DNA from: JABMQB01 sp963677475
GTDB taxonomy: Bacteria > Bacteroidota > Bacteroidia > Bacteroidales > Prolixibacteraceae
Reading direction: 5' to 3'
Assembly (NCBI GenBank): GCA_963677475.2
Contig: CAXXQD010000021.1
Location: 852,667-916,666 of the forward strand
DNA: 64,000 nucleotides
Shown: piece by piece, positions 60,898 through 64,000 of the stretch
Numbering within the stretch: the stretch's first letter is position 1
Layout: each line of letters begins with the position of its first letter
Made by a program: the position numbers and the translations under genes
The notes under the pieces: generated by a model
Seen by the model: only the letters and a program-made list of their open reading frames with translations
Databases searched by the model: none
What the model was told of the DNA's origin: nothing

Positions 60898-63306
60898 ATG
60901 TTTAGCATAGCCATTAAAAATGCATTTCGAAGTTTTGTTAAATACATCAATATTTCTGTAATTAGCCTGGTTGGGCTGGTTTTGGCATTTACTGTTTTTA
61001 TTTTCATTGCTCAATATGTGCTTTACGAAAATTCATTCGATAAATTCTGGACCGGCAATCAAAACATTTACAGGGTTAGCCAGCTAAGTACCCGAAACGG
61101 TGAAATTGAATATGACGGAGCAAAATCGCCCCGTGGGATATATTTTGCCAGAGATGAATTTCCGGAAGCAGAGGCATGTGGTTATGCTTTTTTTGAAAGT
61201 TGTCAGATACGGAAAAAACCCAATGCCCTGTTCGAACAAAAAGTACTTTGGGTATCCTATGGGTTCCAGGAGGTTTTTGACTTTAAAATGAAAAGCGGGG
61301 TTGCCGATTTCGAAAAGACACACACAGGCATCCTTTCCGAAAGCAAGGCTGAAACTCTGTTTGGCGATGAAGATCCAATTGGGCAAATAATAAAAGTAAA
61401 CGAAGGAATGCCCATTGAAATTACTGGGATATTTAAAGACTTACCTTCAAACACTCATTTAGAAGCTGATTATTTTATCTCATCCCGCACCTGGATTGAC
61501 TACGGTTGGATTAATGCGCAGGGTGGATGGACATGGAATGGTTGGTGGACCTATTTTAAGCTCAGGGAAGGTGCCGATCCGTGTGAAGTTGATAATAAAC
61601 TGGCAGATCTTGTAAAAATCCATTTGCCAAACCTTGCGAGTGAAAACCGGTCAACGACCTACAGTTTGCAGGCTTTAAAAGATGTCCATTTTGACAATAC
61701 AAAAAAAGGGGATTATGGGAAAAAAGCCAGCAAAACTACGTTGATCAATTTGCTCCTGTTCGGAATATTTGTTCTACTGGTTGCTTGGATAAACTATGTT
61801 AATTTATCAACCGCATTGGCCATTAAAAAAGAAAAGGCAATTGGTATCCATAAATTAATTGGGGCCAACGCCCGGCAACAAATGGTGCATGTGGTTTTCG
61901 AAAACCTCATGTTCAATAGTTTTGCTGCTGTGCTGGCATTGGGTTTATATTGGGTTCTTTCTCCATTGTTTGCCCATACGTTTGAAATTCCTATTACTCA
62001 ATCGTATGTACCCAAAGGCCTGCTTGTAGGTGGAATTCTGGTTGTCCTGGCAATTGGCGTATGCATATCTTCAGCATATTCAATACTTTCAATTCTTAAA
62101 ATTAACCCCTTTGTTCGTCAAACAAATATAAAAGAAGGTTCATTGCAACGAGGGTTGATCGTTGCCCAGTTATGCATTACAATCATGTTTATAAGTATGA
62201 GTTTGTTGATATATCGACAAATTGATTTTGTTCAGCAATACGATCTCGGAATGGAATTAGACCAGATTCTGGTATTAAGTGCACCAACTTCATACAATGG
62301 TCAGGAAAACCCATATCGGCAGGAGAACCCTAAATTTGATCGCTTTAAAAATTTTAGAAGTGCCTTGTTAAAAAATCCTTCCTTTAAAGCGGCAACGGCT
62401 GTGAGCGAATTGCCTGGACTGGAAATGAGGGGAACTAATGTGAGATATACGCGGCCTAATGCAGGTACGGAAATTACCAACAGGCTGAGTTTGATTGGTG
62501 TTGATAATGGGTTTATCGAAACCTTTGGCTTGACCCTGTTAAGCGGGAAACTTCTTCCGGACAGCAAAGCGCGGTTTTTACAGTTGGCCCTGATTAACGA
62601 AGTTGCATTGAAAAACCTGGGATTTGCATCACCCGATGAGGCAGTTGGGCAAATAATCCAGCGCGGACGAAGGCAAATTGAAATATACGGGGTGGTGAAA
62701 AACTTTCATTTTGAAGGACTTCAAAAAAGAATTTATCCGATGGTAATGGAATTTGCCCATCCAACCGAGTTTGGATATTATCCAATAAAAGTGAATACCA
62801 GGAATGTTTCTTCGGTGATGGTTTTTCTTGAAAAAACCTGGAATACTTATTATCCCAACGATCCATACAATTGTTTTTTTCAGGATGAATATTACGATCG
62901 TCAATATAAGTCGTTCCAGCGGATGGCAAAATTTAATATCGTATTTGCGTTGCTTTCGGTCTTTATCAGTTGCCTCGGACTCTACGGAATTATCTTGTTT
63001 TACATCGAACGAAAACGAAAAGAAATAGGCATACGTAAAGTAAATGGTGCGCCCGTTGCCCACATTATGTACCGCTTGAATAAAAACATCTTTTTGTGGT
63101 TTTCAATTGCCATGTTAATGTCAATTCCCCTCGGAATATATTTGATGCAACGCTGGCTCGAAAATTTTGCCTATCGAACAGTAATCCACTGGTGGATATT
63201 TGCCCTTTCAGGGATTATGGCGTTGGGAATTGCATTGCTAACAGTATCGTGGCAATCGTGGAAAGCAGCCGTTAGAAACCCGATAGAGAGTTTAAGGTAT
63301 GAATAA
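60898..63306 (+). CDS. FtsX/MacB-like ABC permease 7 of the array
   Basis: 802 residues. First coupling motif KAIGIHKLIGANARQQMVHV (about 313), second KEIGIRKVNGAPVAHIMYRL (about 709). C-terminus WLENFAYRTVIHWWIFALSGIMALG ... AAVRNPIESLRYE is close to permeases 1-4. It directly follows the metallo-hydrolase gene and is followed by a shortened GC-hairpin repeat. The extracytoplasmic domain is Trp- and Tyr-rich around 195-220 (WTWNGWWTYF). Confidence 0.93.
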   Translation: MFSIAIKNAFRSFVKYINISVISLVGLVLAFTVFIFIAQYVLYENSFDKFWTGNQNIYRVSQLSTRNGEIEYDGAKSPRGIYFARDEFPEAEACGYAFFESCQIRKKPNALFEQKVLWVSYGFQEVFDFKMKSGVADFEKTHTGILSESKAETLFGDEDPIGQIIKVNEGMPIEITGIFKDLPSNTHLEADYFISSRTWIDYGWINAQGGWTWNGWWTYFKLREGADPCEVDNKLADLVKIHLPNLASENRSTTYSLQALKDVHFDNTKKGDYGKKASKTTLINLLLFGIFVLLVAWINYVNLSTALAIKKEKAIGIHKLIGANARQQMVHVVFENLMFNSFAAVLALGLYWVLSPLFAHTFEIPITQSYVPKGLLVGGILVVLAIGVCISSAYSILSILKINPFVRQTNIKEGSLQRGLIVAQLCITIMFISMSLLIYRQIDFVQQYDLGMELDQILVLSAPTSYNGQENPYRQENPKFDRFKNFRSALLKNPSFKAATAVSELPGLEMRGTNVRYTRPNAGTEITNRLSLIGVDNGFIETFGLTLLSGKLLPDSKARFLQLALINEVALKNLGFASPDEAVGQIIQRGRRQIEIYGVVKNFHFEGLQKRIYPMVMEFAHPTEFGYYPIKVNTRNVSSVMVFLEKTWNTYYPNDPYNCFFQDEYYDRQYKSFQRMAKFNIVFALLSVFISCLGLYGIILFYIERKRKEIGIRKVNGAPVAHIMYRLNKNIFLWFSIAMLMSIPLGIYLMQRWLENFAYRTVIHWWIFALSGIMALGIALLTVSWQSWKAAVRNPIESLRYE

Positions 63307-63432
63307 AAAGCCTCCCCTTGCCCCTCCTAAGGAGGGGAACTTGGATCTGCAAAATTGATAAATGAGCATGTATAAAAATTACAAATAATCACAGTCCTAA
63401 CTCCTCTCTTTTTGGGAGGGCAAAACATAAAT
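63307..63432. repeat. GC-hairpin intergenic repeat, copy 5 (class I, truncated)
   Basis: CCCCTCC-TAA-GGAGGGG (63321-63337), the class I core (TTACAAATAATCACAGTCCT) and a decayed second hairpin (CTCCTCTCTTTTTGGGAGG). The purine tract seen in the other copies is missing. Confidence 0.7.
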
Positions 63433-63472
63433 CAATAGCAACGGAGAATGATAATTTAATTGAAACAACAAT

Positions 63473-64000
63473 ATGCTTGAAACATTATTTTACAACTTTA
63501 AGGTAATTCTAAGAAATACAATAAAACACAAAAGGTTTTTTCTGATCAGTATATTTAGTTTGGCAATCGGAATTGCCACTTCGTGTTTGTTGTGGATTCA
63601 TATTAAGTATGAAAAAAGCTACGATAAATTTTATGAGCAGACCGATAACCTGTACCGGGTAACTTATACCGTTCATCAGGGGGGAAAGCAAATTGTAAAC
63701 AGTTGCCGCACGCAATCGGCATTGTCGTGGGTACTCCCTGATGAGACCGACCTTATTGTTGCAAGTAGCCGTGCATATTATGAAGATTGTTACATGTACA
63801 CAGATGATGTCAAGCTTTTCAATCAAAAAGTGGTTTGGGCCGACAGCAGTTTTTTTAATGTATTTCAAAATGAAATGCTACTTGGCGACCCGAGAACAGC
63901 ATTGTCAAATAAATATACCGTGGTTATATCTGATAAGGTAGCTAAAATATATTTTGGCAATGAAAACCCACTTGGCAAAATAATAAAACTGAATTCGGGT
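63473..64000 (+). CDS. FtsX/MacB-like ABC permease 8 of the array (cut by window end)
   Basis: An open frame from ATG 63473 runs off the window, giving the first 176 residues. It begins with a basic leader, then helix 1 (FFLISIFSLAIGIATSCLLWIHI, about 23-45), then the conserved YEKSYDKFYEQTDNLYRVTY and the start of a MacB_PCD domain (VVWADSSFFNVFQNEMLLGDPRTALS ... VAKIYFGNENPLGKIIKL). The motif order matches the other seven permeases, so the array continues beyond the window. Confidence 0.9.
   Translation, partial: MLETLFYNFKVILRNTIKHKRFFLISIFSLAIGIATSCLLWIHIKYEKSYDKFYEQTDNLYRVTYTVHQGGKQIVNSCRTQSALSWVLPDETDLIVASSRAYYEDCYMYTDDVKLFNQKVVWADSSFFNVFQNEMLLGDPRTALSNKYTVVISDKVAKIYFGNENPLGKIIKLNSG

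Noticed and set aside
42379..63306. Recent gene conversion as the reason for identical permease tails
   Set aside because: The tails differ at many synonymous positions by eye, so protein-level selection explains the similarity better; a formal test is still listed under the finding.
47326..63432. CRISPR array or insertion sequences in the permease gaps
   Set aside because: The repeats are hundreds to thousands of bases apart, not regularly spaced, and no transposase or cas gene is present.

Overview
The window looks like a chromosomal segment of a Bacteroidota bacterium, most likely class Bacteroidia. This rests on AT-rich coding DNA, little Shine-Dalgarno signal, several candidate promoters with the Bacteroidota -7 element TAnnTTTG, a menaquinone/cytochrome bd respiratory set, and large two-module FtsX-type ABC permeases ending in RNPVEALRYE. 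No rRNA, tRNA, transposase or CRISPR array was seen.

Layout. 1-1.8 kb: kduI-kduD, the last isomerase and dehydrogenase of unsaturated uronate catabolism, closed by a terminator. 1.9-6.3 kb: a leftward run of small housekeeping or unknown genes (SPOR lipoprotein, DUF1801, RluF, FMN reductase, PhnA-type protein, PLDc_N protein, cyanophycinase-like lipoprotein). 6.5-8.1 kb: a SulP anion transporter. 8.5-10.9 kb: cydAB. 11.2-13.9 kb: a secreted esterase and an ABC-F ATPase. 13.9-17.3 kb: an alkaline-phosphatase-fold membrane transferase coupled to a PmtA-like methyltransferase, then an orphan six-helix membrane coiled-coil protein. 17.5-22.3 kb: cold-shock protein, STAS-like protein, RNase HII, and a glycosyltransferase divergent from a flippase/DUF3267 pair. 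22.4-25.7 kb: an accessory island with an AAA/DUF4143 ATPase, a PPP phosphatase and an overlapping winged-helix/AbiEii-like nucleotidyltransferase pair. 25.7-32.9 kb: a leftward menaquinone operon (menI-menF-menD-menB-menA-menC-menE). 33.2-33.9 kb: a secreted 1-Cys peroxiredoxin.

34-64 kb is the most unusual part. A LuxR-type regulator lacking the phosphoacceptor Asp, an NtrB-like kinase and an NtrC-like sigma-54 activator are transcribed leftward. They face a rightward locus that starts with a good sigma-54 promoter candidate and contains a TolC-like outer-membrane channel, a HlyD/MacA-like adaptor, one stand-alone MacB/LolD-type ATPase, a trypsin-like lipoprotein, and then eight paralogous approximately 790-residue permeases (the eighth cut by the window edge). 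A DUF4097 beta-repeat protein and a metallo-beta-lactamase/PD40-propeller protein sit between permeases six and seven. The permeases differ strongly in their extracytoplasmic domains but keep nearly the same ATPase-facing C-terminus, which suggests eight alternative permeases serving one ATPase, adaptor and channel. The gaps between them carry repeated GC-rich hairpin elements and degenerate copies of the permease 3' end with embedded palindromes.
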